Assembly (NCBI GenBank): GCA_010094045.1
Contig: ML986692.1
Span: 62,001 to 126,000 of the forward strand
Direction: 5' to 3'
Source: Lojkania enalia
Lineage: Eukaryota; Ascomycota; Dothideomycetes; Pleosporales
DNA: 64,000 bases
The notes under the pieces are model-generated. The model was not told where the DNA came from, did no database searches, and saw only the letters and a list, made by a program, of their open reading frames with translations. Numbering within the stretch: the first letter of the stretch is position 1; each line of letters opens with the position of its first letter. Below are positions 1 through 11,663 of this stretch, in pieces. The position numbers and the translations under genes are program-made.

Positions 1-459
1 GCGTCATCCAGCCTGCTGTCTGCTGTCGACCAAGCAACAGCAGCTGCCGCCTGCACCTCTTCCAAGGATTCACACTCGTTCAGCCCTCCAAAAAAACCAC
101 CACCGTACTCAGTTGTGCAGGCACGTTCAGCGCCGGCTGTGTCATCGACCAACTAGCCATTGCCCCGGTGATTAGACGCCTCGTCCGCTTCGAACGCCAA
201 CACCCCGCCCCCAACGACAATACTCTCGCTCGCCGCAACACCACGCTCGCTCGCCTCCGCAGCAATTAATCACCAAATTATTTCCTGAGCCTGTCAATTC
301 CAGTTTAATAAGTCTTCGATTGGTCCTAATGCTCATTGTTTGAGGTACGTTCGCTCCGACGCCTGGTGTTTCAGGCCAATCTCGTGCCGCAATCCGCCCG
401 CGTAGCTTGTTGACATTTTCTCCCCCAGTCTCTACATCGCACCCTAATCACTCCCCAAG
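1..459 (+). promoter_or_regulatory. FKS1 upstream region and 5' UTR
   Basis: This stretch precedes the FKS1 start codon and holds no open frame that looks like a real protein. It is rich in short C/A runs, as is common in fungal 5' leaders. No specific binding site could be assigned with confidence. Confidence 0.4.
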
Positions 460-3400
460 ATGTCCGGACATCCCCAAGGAGGCCATTACGACGATGGCTA
501 CGGCCATCAAGGCCAAGACTCGTACTATCACGATGACCAGTACGGCCAGTACGATCAACACCAGGGTGGACACGGGTACCAAGACCACCAGCATGGCGAT
601 GCTTACTACGATGAATCGTACGACTCCATCCATTTCCCACGCATTGCAGCCAAGGCTAACATCAGTGCAGTGCCTATTATGACGGCCAGAATGGCGGCCA
701 CTATCAACAGGACGGCTATTATGATGATCGCGGTCAGCAGGGTTACCAAGATGACTATTACAACGATCAATATTATGATCAAGGGGGCGCTCAAGGCGGC
801 TATGGGCAAAACGGCTACGGGTTTGTTTCATCTATACACTCCGCGAGTAACATACTAACGCCACGCCTACAGTACGAAGCCTAGACGTCGTGGCCACGAC
901 TCTGAGGACGATTCCGAGACCTTCAGTGACTTCACGATGCGATCAGACATGGCTCGCGCCGCTGACATGGATTACTATGGACGCGGCGACGAGCGATACA
1001 ACAGCTATGGTGATGGCATGAACCGCGGATACAGGCCTCCGTCTTCTCAAGTCTCCTACGGCGGCAATCGATCGTCTGGAGCATCGACCCCCATTTACGG
1101 CATGGACTACACAAATGCTCTTCCCGCTGGACAACGTTCTCGTGAACCCTACCCCGCATGGACAGTCGATGCACAGATTCCTTGCACTAAGGAGGAGATA
1201 GAGGATATCTTCTTAGAGTTGACAGCGAAATTCGGTTTTCAGCGCGACAGCATGAGGAACATGTACGATCATCTCATGACTCTCCTCGATTCTCGAGCCT
1301 CGCGTATGTCACCGAACCAGGCTCTCCTATCTCTGCATGCGGATTACATCGGTGGCGAAAATGCCAACTACCGCCGATGGTATTTTGCTGCTCATCTGGA
1401 CTTGGATGATGCCATAGGATTCGCCAATATGAAGCTCGGTAAAGCAAACCGGAAAACGCGTAAAGCCAGGAAAGCAGCAAAGAAGAAGGCCTCTGAGAAT
1501 GCTGGGAACGAGCAGGAAACGCTCGAGGCCTATGAGGGTGACAACAGCCTGGAAGCCGCGGAGTACCGGTGGAAGACTCGGATGAACCGAATGTCACAGC
1601 ACGACCGTGTTCGCCAGATCGCACTTTACCTACTCTGCTGGGGTGAGGCCAACCAGGTCCGATTTATGCCAGAATGTCTCTGCTTTATTTTCAAGTGTGC
1701 CGATGACTACCTCAATTCGCCAGCTGGACAGGCAACGACAGAGCCTGTTGATGAGTTTACGTATCTCAATAACGTAATTACACCACTGTACCAGTTCTGT
1801 CGCGACCAAGGCTATGAGATCCAAGACGGAAAATACGTTCGCCGCGAGCGCGATCACGCTTCGATCATCGGATACGATGATATTAATCAACTTTTCTGGT
1901 ATCCGGAGGGGATCGAGCGTATCGTCTTCGAGGACAAGTCCCGAATAGTCGACCTCCCCCCAGCTGAGCGATATGCGAGGCTGAAGGACGTTGTCTGGAA
2001 GAAAGTTTTCTTCAAGACATACTACGAACGCCGGTCATGGTTCCATATGCTTGTAAACTTCAACCGAATCTGGGTCATCCACGTTACAGCTTTCTGGTTT
2101 TATACCTCATTTAACTCCCAACCAATCTACACGAAAAAGTATGAGCAACAAATCGATAACAAACCAGAAAAAGCAGCCGTTCTATCGGCAGTAGGCCTCG
2201 GTGGCACTATTGCTTCGTTGATCATGATTTTCGCTACGCTCTGTGAATGGGCTTATGTACCTCGAAGATGGGCCGGTGCTCAGCATTTAACTAAACGCCT
2301 GCTCTTCCTTATTTTGGTCTTCGCTGTCAACATCGCTCCTAGCGTATATATTTTTGGTTTGGATAAGCGCAACGGAAAGATTCCGGTCATTCTCGGCGTG
2401 GTCCAGTTCATCATTGCTTTGGCTACCTTCGTCTTCTTCTCTGTCATGCCTCTCGGAGGTCTTTTCGGCTCTTATCTCACCCGCAACTCCCGCCAATACG
2501 TTGCCAGCCAGACATTCACAGCGAGCATTCCTCGCCTCAAGGGCAATGACATGTGGATGTCTTATGGGCTGTGGGTCATGGTCTTCGCCGCCAAGATGGC
2601 CGAGTCTTACTTCTTCCTGACCCTGTCGCTGAAGGATCCTATTCGAATTCTTTCGCACATGAAGAAGCCAGACTGCCTGGGAGACGTGATTGTGGGCGAC
2701 ATACTGTGCAAGTACCAGCCAAAGATTCTGCTTGGCTTGATGTTCTTCACAGATCTCGTACTCTTCTTCCTCGATACGTATCTGTGGTACATCATTCTCA
2801 ATATGTTGTTCTCGGTTTCACGCTCGTTCTATCTCGGTGTCTCGATCTGGACTCCTTGGAGAAACATTTTCTCTCGACTTCCAAAGCGTATTTACTCTAA
2901 GATCCTTGCTACCACGGATATGGAGATTAAGTACAAGCCCAAGGTCTTGATTTCGCAGATTTGGAACGCCGTTGTGATCTCCATGTACCGAGAACATCTC
3001 TTGGCCATCGATCACGTTCAGAAGCTGCTGTACCATCAGGTCCCGTCTGAACAAGAGGGCAAGCGAACTCTACGTGCTCCTACATTCTTCGTGTCTCAAG
3101 AAGATCATTCTTTCAAAACCGAGTTCTTCCCCGCTCAGAGCGAAGCAGAGCGCCGCATCTCTTTTTTTGCCCAGTCTCTTTCCACGCCAATCCCGGAACC
3201 CCTACCTGTGGATAACATGCCAACTTTCACGGTAATGATCCCCCATTATAGCGAGAAGATTCTCCTCTCTCTCCGTGAGATTATCCGTGAGGACGAGCCA
3301 TATTCCAGGGTCACTCTACTAGAGTACCTCAAGCAGCTCCATCCCCACGAGTGGGACTGCTTCGTCAAGGACACGAAGATTCTGGCTGATGAGACGTCTC

Positions 3401-6400
3401 AATTTAGCGGCGATTATGAAAAATCTGAAAAGGATACCGCTAAGAGCAAGATTGACGATCTTCCATTTTACTGCATTGGTTTCAAATCTGCCGCTCCAGA
3501 GTATACCCTCCGAACTCGTATTTGGGCATCACTTCGCTCGCAGACCTTGTACCGCACTATCTCTGGTTTCATGAACTACAGCCGTGCAATCAAACTTCTC
3601 TATCGTGTTGAGAATCCCGAGGTTGTCCAGATGTTTGGAGGCAATTCAGACAAGCTCGAGCGTGAGTTAGAACGCATGGCAAGGCGCAAATACAAGATCT
3701 GTGTTTCCATGCAACGTTATGCCAAGTTTTCCAAGGAAGAGCGGGAGAATACTGAGTTCTTGCTCCGGGCCTATCCGGACCTCCAGATCGCCTACTTGGA
3801 CGAGGAACCGCCACTCAATGAAGGTGATGAGCCCCGCCTCTACTCCGCCTTGATCGATGGTCACTCCGAGCTCATGGATAATGGTATGCGTCGACCCAAA
3901 TTCCGCGTCCAGTTATCTGGCAACCCTATTCTCGGTGACGGCAAGTCCGACAATCAGAACCACTGTATCATCTTCTATCGTGGCGAGTACATCCAGCTCA
4001 TCGATGCCAACCAAGACAACTATTTAGAAGAATGTCTTAAGATTCGAAGCGTTTTGGCCGAGTTTGAAGAAATGACCACCGACAACGTTTCGCCCTATAC
4101 ACCTGGCATCCCGAACCTGAACTTCAACCCTGTTGCTATTCTCGGTGCTCGTGAATATATTTTCTCCGAGAATATTGGTATCCTCGGTGACGTGGCAGCT
4201 GGAAAGGAACAGACATTCGGAACCATGTTCGCCCGTACCTTGGCCCAGATCGGTGGCAAGCTCCATTATGGACATCCGGACTTCTTGAACGGTATCTTCA
4301 TGACTACTCGTGGTGGTGTCTCTAAAGCTCAGAAAGGATTGCACCTCAATGAAGATATCTACGCTGGTATGAATGCTCTTATGCGCGGTGGTCGTATAAA
4401 GCATTGCGAATACTACCAGTGTGGTAAAGGTCGTGATCTTGGCTTTGGCTCTATTCTCAACTTCACGACTAAGATCGGTACCGGTATGGGAGAGCAAATG
4501 CTTTCTCGCGAATACTACTACCTTGGGACGCAGCTACCTTTGGATCGGTTCCTTTCATTCTACTATGCTCACCCTGGTTTCCACATCAACAACTTGTTCA
4601 TCATGTTGTCAGTGCAATGCTTCATGTTCGTTCTCCTCAATCTTGGTGCCTTGAAGCACGAAACCATCATCTGCATGTATAACAAGGATACTCCTATCAC
4701 TGATCCGCTATGGCCGAACGGCTGTGCCAACCTTGTACCTGTTTTCGACTGGGTCGCGCGTTGCATTGTCTCCATTTTCATTGTCTTTTTCATCTCCTTT
4801 GTGCCTCTTGTGGTTCAGGAGTTGACCGAGCGTGGAGCCTGGCGCGCATCGACTCGTCTTGCGAAGCACTTTGCGTCTGGCTCTCCTTTCTTCGAGGTCT
4901 TTGTCTGCCAGATCTATGCCAACGCTCTTCATACGGATCTGTCCTTCGGTGGAGCTCGATACATTGGTACTGGACGTGGCTTCGCCACTGCCCGCATTCC
5001 TTTTGGCATCCTTTACTCCCGCTTCGCTGGCCCGTCGATGTACATCGGTGCTCGATCCCTCATGATGCTACTCTTCGCGACTATGACGGTCTGGGGTCCT
5101 TGGCTGATATGGTTCTGGGCGTCCTTACTGTCTCTTTGCTTGTGTCCGTTCCTTTTCAACCCCCATCAGTTCTCCTGGGACGATTTCTTCATCGACTACA
5201 GGGAATATCTTCGCTGGCTTTCTCGAGGAAATACTCGTTCCCACAGTGCTTCCTGGATTGGTTATTGCCGTCTGTCTCGAACCCGTATTACTGGCTATAA
5301 GCGGAAGGCTCTTGGAGATCCTTCTTCCAAATTGTCTGGCGACGTCCCCCGCGCTCATATTACCAACATCTTCTTTAGCGAGATCGTGGGCCCGTTGGTC
5401 TTGGTTGCTGTTACACTCATCCCATACCTCTACATCAACGCACAGACTGGGGTTCCAAACGCCCAGAACCCAGCAAACGAACAAGGAGATGTTAAGAAGA
5501 CAAATTCGTTGATTCGCGTTGCCCTGGTCGCTTTCGGTCCTATCGCGGTCAATGCCGGTGCTCTCGCTGCTCTCTTTGGAATGGCTTGCTGTATGGGCCC
5601 CGTCCTCAGCATGTGCTGCAAGAAGTTCGGAGCTGTCTTGGCAGCGATCGCTCACGCAATCGCTGTCATTATGCTTCTTGCCTTCTTCGAAGTCATGTTC
5701 TTCCTAGAGGGCTTCAATTTCACGCGAACCCTGGCCGGTATGATTGCTGTGGTCGCCATCCAGCGCTTCGTCTTCAAACTTATTATCGCCCTTGCCCTTA
5801 CCCGAGAATTCAAAGCGGACACCGCAAACATTGCCTGGTGGACTGGGAAGTGGTACACCATGGGCTGGCACACTATTTCTCAACCAGGTCGTGAATTCCT
5901 TTGCAAGATCACCGAGCTGGGAATGTTTGCTGCCGACTTCATTTTTGGCCATATCCTCCTTTTCCTCATGCTCCCCATGCTCTTGGTCCCCTATGTGGAC
6001 AAGTTCCACTCTGTCATGCTGTTTTGGCTTCGCCCAAGGTATGTTTTGTCTCCTTGGATGTTCAGAATTGTGATACTAATGTGACTAGTCGTCAAATTCG
6101 GCCTCCGATTTACTCCCTCAAGCAAACGAAACTACGAAAGCGACGGGTTATCCGTTATGCTATCCTCTACTTCGTTATCCTTATTGTCTTTGTCGCCCTG
6201 CTTGCCGGCCCCATCGTTGCCGGCAAATACCTGAACCTCGGCATGTCCATTCCTATGGATCTACTCCAGCCAACCGGGTTAAACAATAATGACACAAGTG
6301 CTTCGACTACGGGTCGCTGCCTCAATGGTAACTGCCCTGCTGGTCCAGGAGATGCGTCTGGAGCTCAGCCAACCGACGGTGCCAAATTGAGATTCATGGC

Positions 6401-6407
6401 TTTCTAA
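460..6407 (+). CDS. FKS1: 1,3-beta-glucan synthase catalytic subunit (GT48)
   Basis: Plasma-membrane enzyme that makes cell-wall 1,3-beta-glucan from UDP-glucose and is the target of echinocandins. Four exons fit: 460-617, 671-820, 873-6038 and 6089-6407, giving 1930 aa, the usual Fks1 length. The two small 5' introns (53 and 52 bp) have CTAAC branch points and restore the Tyr/Gln/Gly-rich N-terminus typical of the family; ignoring them creates stops. The Fks1 N-terminal domain ([20 protein letters not shown]) is followed by a first membrane cluster, the cytoplasmic glycosyltransferase region (about residues 850-1370) and a second membrane cluster to the C-terminus. Echinocandin hot spot 1 reads FLTLSLKDP at about residues 684-692. 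Hot spot 2 reads DWVARCIV at about 1395-1402, with Ala where yeast has the first Arg. Partner regulation by Rho1 is known for the family. The identification is certain; the 5' exon borders are very likely. Confidence 0.97.
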
Positions 6408-7093
6408 ACCTGCAAAACTGAACACGACTAATCGCATTCAATCACTCTTTTTGGCACTTGCATTGTACAACAAACATAGCGGAACGCATGACGCTGGTGG
6501 CTATGGTCCCGGTAATGAATTATAATACTGGAGTTGTCGACTTCTGCATTCTCTTTGTTTTTAGGTGTTGGGCGGGGGGATAGATGCCTTTGGTTTTCCT
6601 TTTCTCTTTCTTGATCAATCAAGCCTTTTTCTTTTTTTTATCCGCCTAAGCTGCGGTTTGCACATTACGGAATAGTTCAGGCGGAAAGGGTGGCAATATG
6701 TTAGATAGTGATTGCATTGCAAAATAAATACAGGACTTTGTTAATCAAAGAGTTTACATGATTTGTTACGAGTGACGGAATGATTCCATAGAATAGCCCG
6801 CCTACAAAATAATGACGAGCTGTGTTAACTTTAGCGAGGGAAAATGTAGCTCCATAACTATTCTAAATAGGACGAGAGTTTTGCTGAGCTTTTCTTGGTT
6901 GTGGTTGCGAGGCAACCCCTATTCAGATGGATCCTTGGAAGTATCAACACGTGACCAGGAAATTAGTCGCGCGCTGCCGCCGCGACCCGCGATTTCATAC
7001 ATCTCAACGTCCAGAATATATTTCTCAGTCGACATACTACTCTGCAAACCCTTCTTCCTCTCCACACTCCCTCCTAATTAGCCTCTACTTTTC
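6408..7093. other. Intergenic: FKS1 3' flank and LCB1 promoter
   Basis: Between two plus-strand genes. The first half is AT-rich with T-runs and is the likely FKS1 3' UTR. The second half is the LCB1 promoter and carries a CACGTG box (listed separately). No gene seen. Confidence 0.5.
6948..6953 (+). promoter_or_regulatory. CACGTG E-box upstream of LCB1
   Basis: The palindrome CACGTG, extended to CACGTGAC, lies 141 bp before the LCB1 start codon. It is the core site of bHLH factors such as Cbf1 or SREBP-like proteins. The motif is seen; its use is inferred from position only. Confidence 0.3.
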
Positions 7094-8954
7094 ATGGACC
7101 TTAACGAAGCGCAGGGCGCCATTGTGCGGCTTATGCAGGACGCAAACGCGCAGTTCCATAAAGTTCCGGGCTCGGCGATTGTGCTGCGGTACATCAAGTC
7201 GAGCTACCAGCATGACCCGGTGCGCTCAGCGATTGAGCTCCTGCTCTTCTTGTTTGCGATAAGGTATCTGCTGGCGCCGAGTTATTCTGTGCAGAGGGAG
7301 AGGGTGAAGCTCACGGAGGAGGTGGGTTCGTCTATTCTATTCGGTAGGCTTGATAATGGTGGTAGGAGCGTGCTAATTCGACGTAGGAGATTGACGAGTT
7401 GGTCGAGGACTGGACGCCGGAGCCGCTTGTCGGGGCGCCGACGGCGTTTGAGGAGCTGGAGAATGAGAAGAGACCTGTTCTTGTAGGGTAAGTCTCCATA
7501 TTCAGTCCCCCTTCCCCCTATCCTCTCTCTTCCTGCATTGCGAAGAAGTGTACTGATGGGCTAATTTAACAGTCCGACGGGACCAAAGTCCAAACTATCC
7601 AATGGACGAACCGTGACGAATCTGGCGAGCTATAATTTCTATAACTTCGTCGCGAACGAGCTATTGAAGGAGAAGGCGATCCAGACGCTGAGGACGTATG
7701 GCGTCGGACCGTGCGGACCGCCGGGCTTCTACGGGACTCAGGACGTGCATATGAAGACCGAGGCGGACGTTGCAGCGCATTTGGGCACTGCGGCGTGCAT
7801 CATCTATGCACAATCTTTCTCGACGATATCAAGCGTCATCCCGTCATTTTCGAAGCGCGGGGACATCATTGTTGCGGATCGGGCGGTGAATTATGCGATC
7901 CGCAAGGGCATCCAGATTTCGAGGAGCACGGTACGGTGGTTCGAGCACAACGATATGCAGGACCTGGAGCGTGTGCTGAAGAAGGTGGTCAGCGAGCAGG
8001 CGAAGAAGCCGTTGACGAGACGGTTCATCGTGACTGAGGGGCTCTTCGAGAATATGGGCGATGTGGTCGATCTGCCGAAACTAGTGAGTCTTTTCCGTTC
8101 ACATTTCATGGGTCGTAGAAATGACAGGCTGATATGTGTAAATATAGATCGAGCTGAAGCTCAAGTACAAATTCCGCCTCATCCTCGACGAAACATGGTC
8201 CTACGGCGTCCTCGGCCGCACCGGCCGCGGCGTCACAGAAGCCCAAAACGTAGACGCTACGAACGTCGACATGATAATCGGCTCGCTATCTGGGCCCCTC
8301 TGCGCCGCAGGCGGCTTCTGCGCCGGCACCGAGGAAGTTGTCGAGCACCAGCGCATCTCCTCCGCCTCCTACACCTACTCAGCCGCCCTCCCCGCCCTGC
8401 TATCCACTACTGCCAGTGAGACAATCGCCCTGCTGCAAGAGCAGCCTGAGATTCTAACTGCGTTGCGGGAGAATATCAAGACGATGCGCGCGCAGCTCGA
8501 TCCGCGCAGCGACTGGGTGAAATGCACCAGCGCCCTGGATAACCCCATCATGCTCCTCGTTTTGAAACCAGAGGTCATCGCTTCTAAGAGTCTTTCTCCC
8601 GCAGACCAGAACCAGGTGCTACAGGACGTTGTCGACGAGGTACGTTCGCTACTCTATCACCTATCTAACCCTAATACTTTTTTGCCCTTTTTTAGTTGTT
8701 GCGGGAGGAGGGCGGGAAGGGTTTCGTACAATAGATGGGCTAACAGATCTACATAGTGCCTAGCAAACAACATCCTCATCACCCGCCTCAAACAAATGCC
8801 CGCCCCGCTCGGCGTCCCTGAACGGAACCACGGCTGGCAGCCCCAGCCCGCGCTCAAGGTCTGCGTAACTTCCGGCCTGACGAAGAAGGAGACGGAGAAG
8901 GCGGGCACCGTGATCAGACATGCTATTACAAAGGTTGTGGCGAGGAGGAAGTGA
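7094..8954 (+). CDS. LCB1: Serine palmitoyltransferase subunit 1
   Basis: Subunit of the ER enzyme that condenses L-serine with palmitoyl-CoA, the first step of sphingolipid synthesis. Exons 7094-7321, 7387-7487, 7573-8083, 8148-8639 and 8757-8954 join to 509 aa, the normal length. An N-terminal membrane helix (about residues 46-65) precedes the alpha-oxoamine synthase fold. The block YGVGPCGPPGFYGTQDVH contains the Cys (about residue 157) equivalent to human SPTLC1 C133, mutated in a sensory neuropathy. The pyridoxal-lysine site of the family is replaced by GSLSGPLCAAGG, which lacks the lysine, as expected for the non-catalytic Lcb1 subunit; an Lcb2 partner must be elsewhere. The last intron (8640-8756) could instead enclose a 30-bp in-frame mini-exon. 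The gene is convergent with phosphatidylserine synthase. Confidence 0.95.
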
Positions 8955-9658
8955 AGATGGGTGGGTGTTGGGGAAAGGAGGAGGAAAGGCTTGGGGTGTG
9001 GATGATTGATTTGTGTATCGATTGCATGGTTTGGCGTTTGCGGGTCGAGTCAAGTCGAGCCGAGTCGATGTCAACCTCTTTCGTCCGAGACAGACGGGAC
9101 AGAAGATGAGATGAAAACGAAAAAAAATTTATCACTCATAGACTTACTTTAATGCCTAATACGATATCCTGCCTTCTATTTCATCCAATCCAATCTAGCA
9201 TCCTCTGTACACGTGCATATATGTCCCAGACACAACAACGCAGGACGTACAATCACCTTGCAAACACCGAGGCAGCTCAGTCGATATATGAATTTAAATA
9301 TCAAGAGGCAGGGCAGGGCAAATCATATACGTGTACATAGCTAGACTACCGGGTATAGCATACCTCAACACTCCACACATTACATCACCATCCTAACCAC
9401 AACGTGGGAAGGAAGGGAGAAAAAAGTTGCTCAATCACAATCCCATCATGTTACCCCTGCAAGCAACTTCAGACCCAAGCCTAGCCAAACAATAATAAAA
9501 GAGAAAGAAAAAGAAAAGCCATGGCGAGGATATTTTTCTATCCAAAGGCCCTCATTCTACCAATATGAGAAAGAACCTAATAAACCAACTCACTCCTCAA
9601 TCTACCCACCACCCCGAAGAGACCGTCGATAACTCCACCTCCCACAACCCCACTCCAC
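8955..9658. other. Intergenic between convergent LCB1 and PSS
   Basis: A shared 3' region of about 700 bp. It contains repeats of the short unit GTCGAGYC near 9048-9070 and A-rich stretches. No coding potential was recognised. Confidence 0.4.
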
Positions 9659-10786
9659 TTACGGCTTCGGAATCCGTACTGTCTTACTAACCATCAAACA
9701 CCCATGCAGCACCCACAACCCCACCACCGGATGGCACTCCAACACACCCCCCTTCGCCCAAACCCCCAGCGGCACATCCTCCAGCACCCATCCGTTCCAT
9801 AGCCAGAACGCCATGACCGAGGCGAGGGCTAGCGAAGTCGGGATCGGGGTGCCTTCGAAGTACTTCGATTTTCCGGAGGCGTCTTTGGGGAGGAGGGCGA
9901 CAGTGACATTAAAGCGGGCGAGGCGGGTGAGGCCGCAGAGGACGAAGAAAGCGAGGAGGAGGTGGTCTAGCGGCGTGCGGAGGCCAAGGGAGAAAGCAGC
10001 AGCTGCGGGGGCGACGCCAAAGGATATCTTCAAGCACATGAGAAAAATCTTCCTCAAATCCTGAACAATCCACTCCCCTAAGAGCACCAATAGACCGAAA
10101 GAAGACATGAAAAGATATGAGGTAAAGGAGAGAAGGGGGGGGAACATACCAAATCTGCCAAAGAATCCAATTCTTGGCCCATTAGACTAGCTTTCCTGCG
10201 CCATCGCGCGACTTTCCCGTCCATGAAATCAAAAAATAGACCAAGTGGGATGAATCCGAGTGCGAGGTATAGGTTCGAGAAGTCATGCGGGTCGTCCCCG
10301 ACGCAGTACCGCAGCGACGAGAAGACGGACATGACGCCGCAGAAGCCTGTTACAAGTCAGCTATCTATGTATGGATTGTAATTGAGGGGACAAAGAGAGG
10401 GGTAGGCGTGGGGAATGAAGGTTTGAGGTTGGGAGGAGGTCTAAGACGGCGGAAACCTACCATTTAACTCCGTAATGAAATCTGCCATATGCAATGCCCT
10501 GTCCTCATCAGCCCTCATCCCTCATACAATACACAGTTCCCTTCTTCTCCTCTCCACATACTAAATACATACATACCTCACAAGCGAAAAATGCCCCGCG
10601 TCCGAAGCCAGCAACCTCTTCTGCTTATCCTGCGCTAACCACATCCAATTAGCATACAAAACAAAACACCCAAAAGCACTCCTCTCACACATTCCTAGAG
10701 CATATGAAAGACGTACAGAGATCTGTTGCGGGCGGCAAGCTCTTGGCCGCGTCCGGTGTCGTCGGAGCGCCGTTTCGTCGGGACAT
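9659..10786 (-). CDS. CHO1: CDP-diacylglycerol-serine O-phosphatidyltransferase (phosphatidylserine synthase)
   Basis: Membrane enzyme that makes phosphatidylserine from CDP-diacylglycerol and L-serine. Five exons on the minus strand fit: 10786-10717, 10634-10577, 10498-10461, 10346-10150 and 10027-9659, giving 243 aa. The start is the ATG of [12 protein letters not shown]. The small exons 2 and 3 encode the conserved HFSLVR and [10 protein letters not shown] stretches leading into [15 protein letters not shown]. The CDP-alcohol phosphatidyltransferase signature D-x2-D-G-x2-A-R-x8-G-x3-D-x3-D is complete: DFMDGKVAR is followed by [10 protein letters not shown]. Several hydrophobic helices follow and the C-terminus ends in TVRIPKP, as in other fungal PssA proteins. 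The protein is slightly shorter than many homologues. It lies convergent to LCB1, another serine-consuming lipid enzyme. Confidence 0.93.
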
Positions 10787-11663
10787 GGTGGACGTATATA
10801 CGTACGTACCGTACGTATGTGCGGCGGTGAGAGAGGGACAGATGTAGGTTTGAATCGAACTTCGTGTCGAGCGACAAAGGAAAACGAGGACCTGTGTTAG
10901 CAAGAGGGAGGCAAAAGAGTACGGCTGTCGGGAGGTGTGTATTGGTAGGTGAAGTGCGTCAGAGACAGAAGGCAAGGCGCGCCAGCCAGCTTTCGCTTCA
11001 AGGATTCTCTCGAAAGGTACCGCCAACGTCATCACCGTGCTCGCCCAGCCACATCCCGTGATCCGCCAAGAATGGATTCACAGCCACTCCCTTCACACAT
11101 ACTGTGAATACTCCTCCACATGACGTAGATACCATGATAGTACTACGATGAGAATACTAGGAATAGCATATGCACATCATTCATATTATCTGATGACTAT
11201 ACCTAGCGTCTAGCTCTTCGCTTACTAGTGTTATAAGAACTCAACAAAACTCCGTCAAGTTGCGTCTCCCCATCCCCCGCCATTTACACTACAATGTGTA
11301 CTGTGCTAATGCGCCAAGCTACTTTCGTTTATTCGCTGCCATTCTTGGCCGCCTCTGGGCATTAGTCCGTTAGGTGGATTTTTCCACATCTTCGGTGCCT
11401 AGTATCCAAGAGGAAACCAAAGGCCAGGTATGCCTCTATGAGGCGAAGGCGATGAATGCTCCTCCGTTGAAGCACATCAACAGCCGGAGTTGGATACTAA
11501 CTGGTATAAGTGCCGACTGATAAGCCTCTAGCATCTCTCCAGATACCATGGAGCACGTTCTATGCTGAAAATACAAAGGTTCCAGTAATCGTATGCGGGT
11601 TAAGGAGCTGCTCCCTAGTGGAGCGCTGGTGAAAAGAAGATAAAAAGAGGACAGCGCACATCT
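10787..11663. other. Intergenic: PSS promoter and metallopeptidase 3' flank
   Basis: Upstream of PSS (minus strand) and downstream of the metallopeptidase. A palindrome-rich TACGTACGTACCGTACGTA stretch at about 10797-10816 lies just before the PSS start. No gene seen. Confidence 0.4.

Noticed and set aside
460..858. A 132-codon frame at the FKS1 start taken as a separate small gene
   Set aside because: It is FKS1 exon 1 read through intron 1 into a wrong phase; splicing restores the Tyr/Gln/Gly-rich Fks1 N-terminus.
5125..5655. A 176-codon minus-strand frame inside FKS1
   Set aside because: It is antisense to conserved FKS1 sequence and has no protein-family features.
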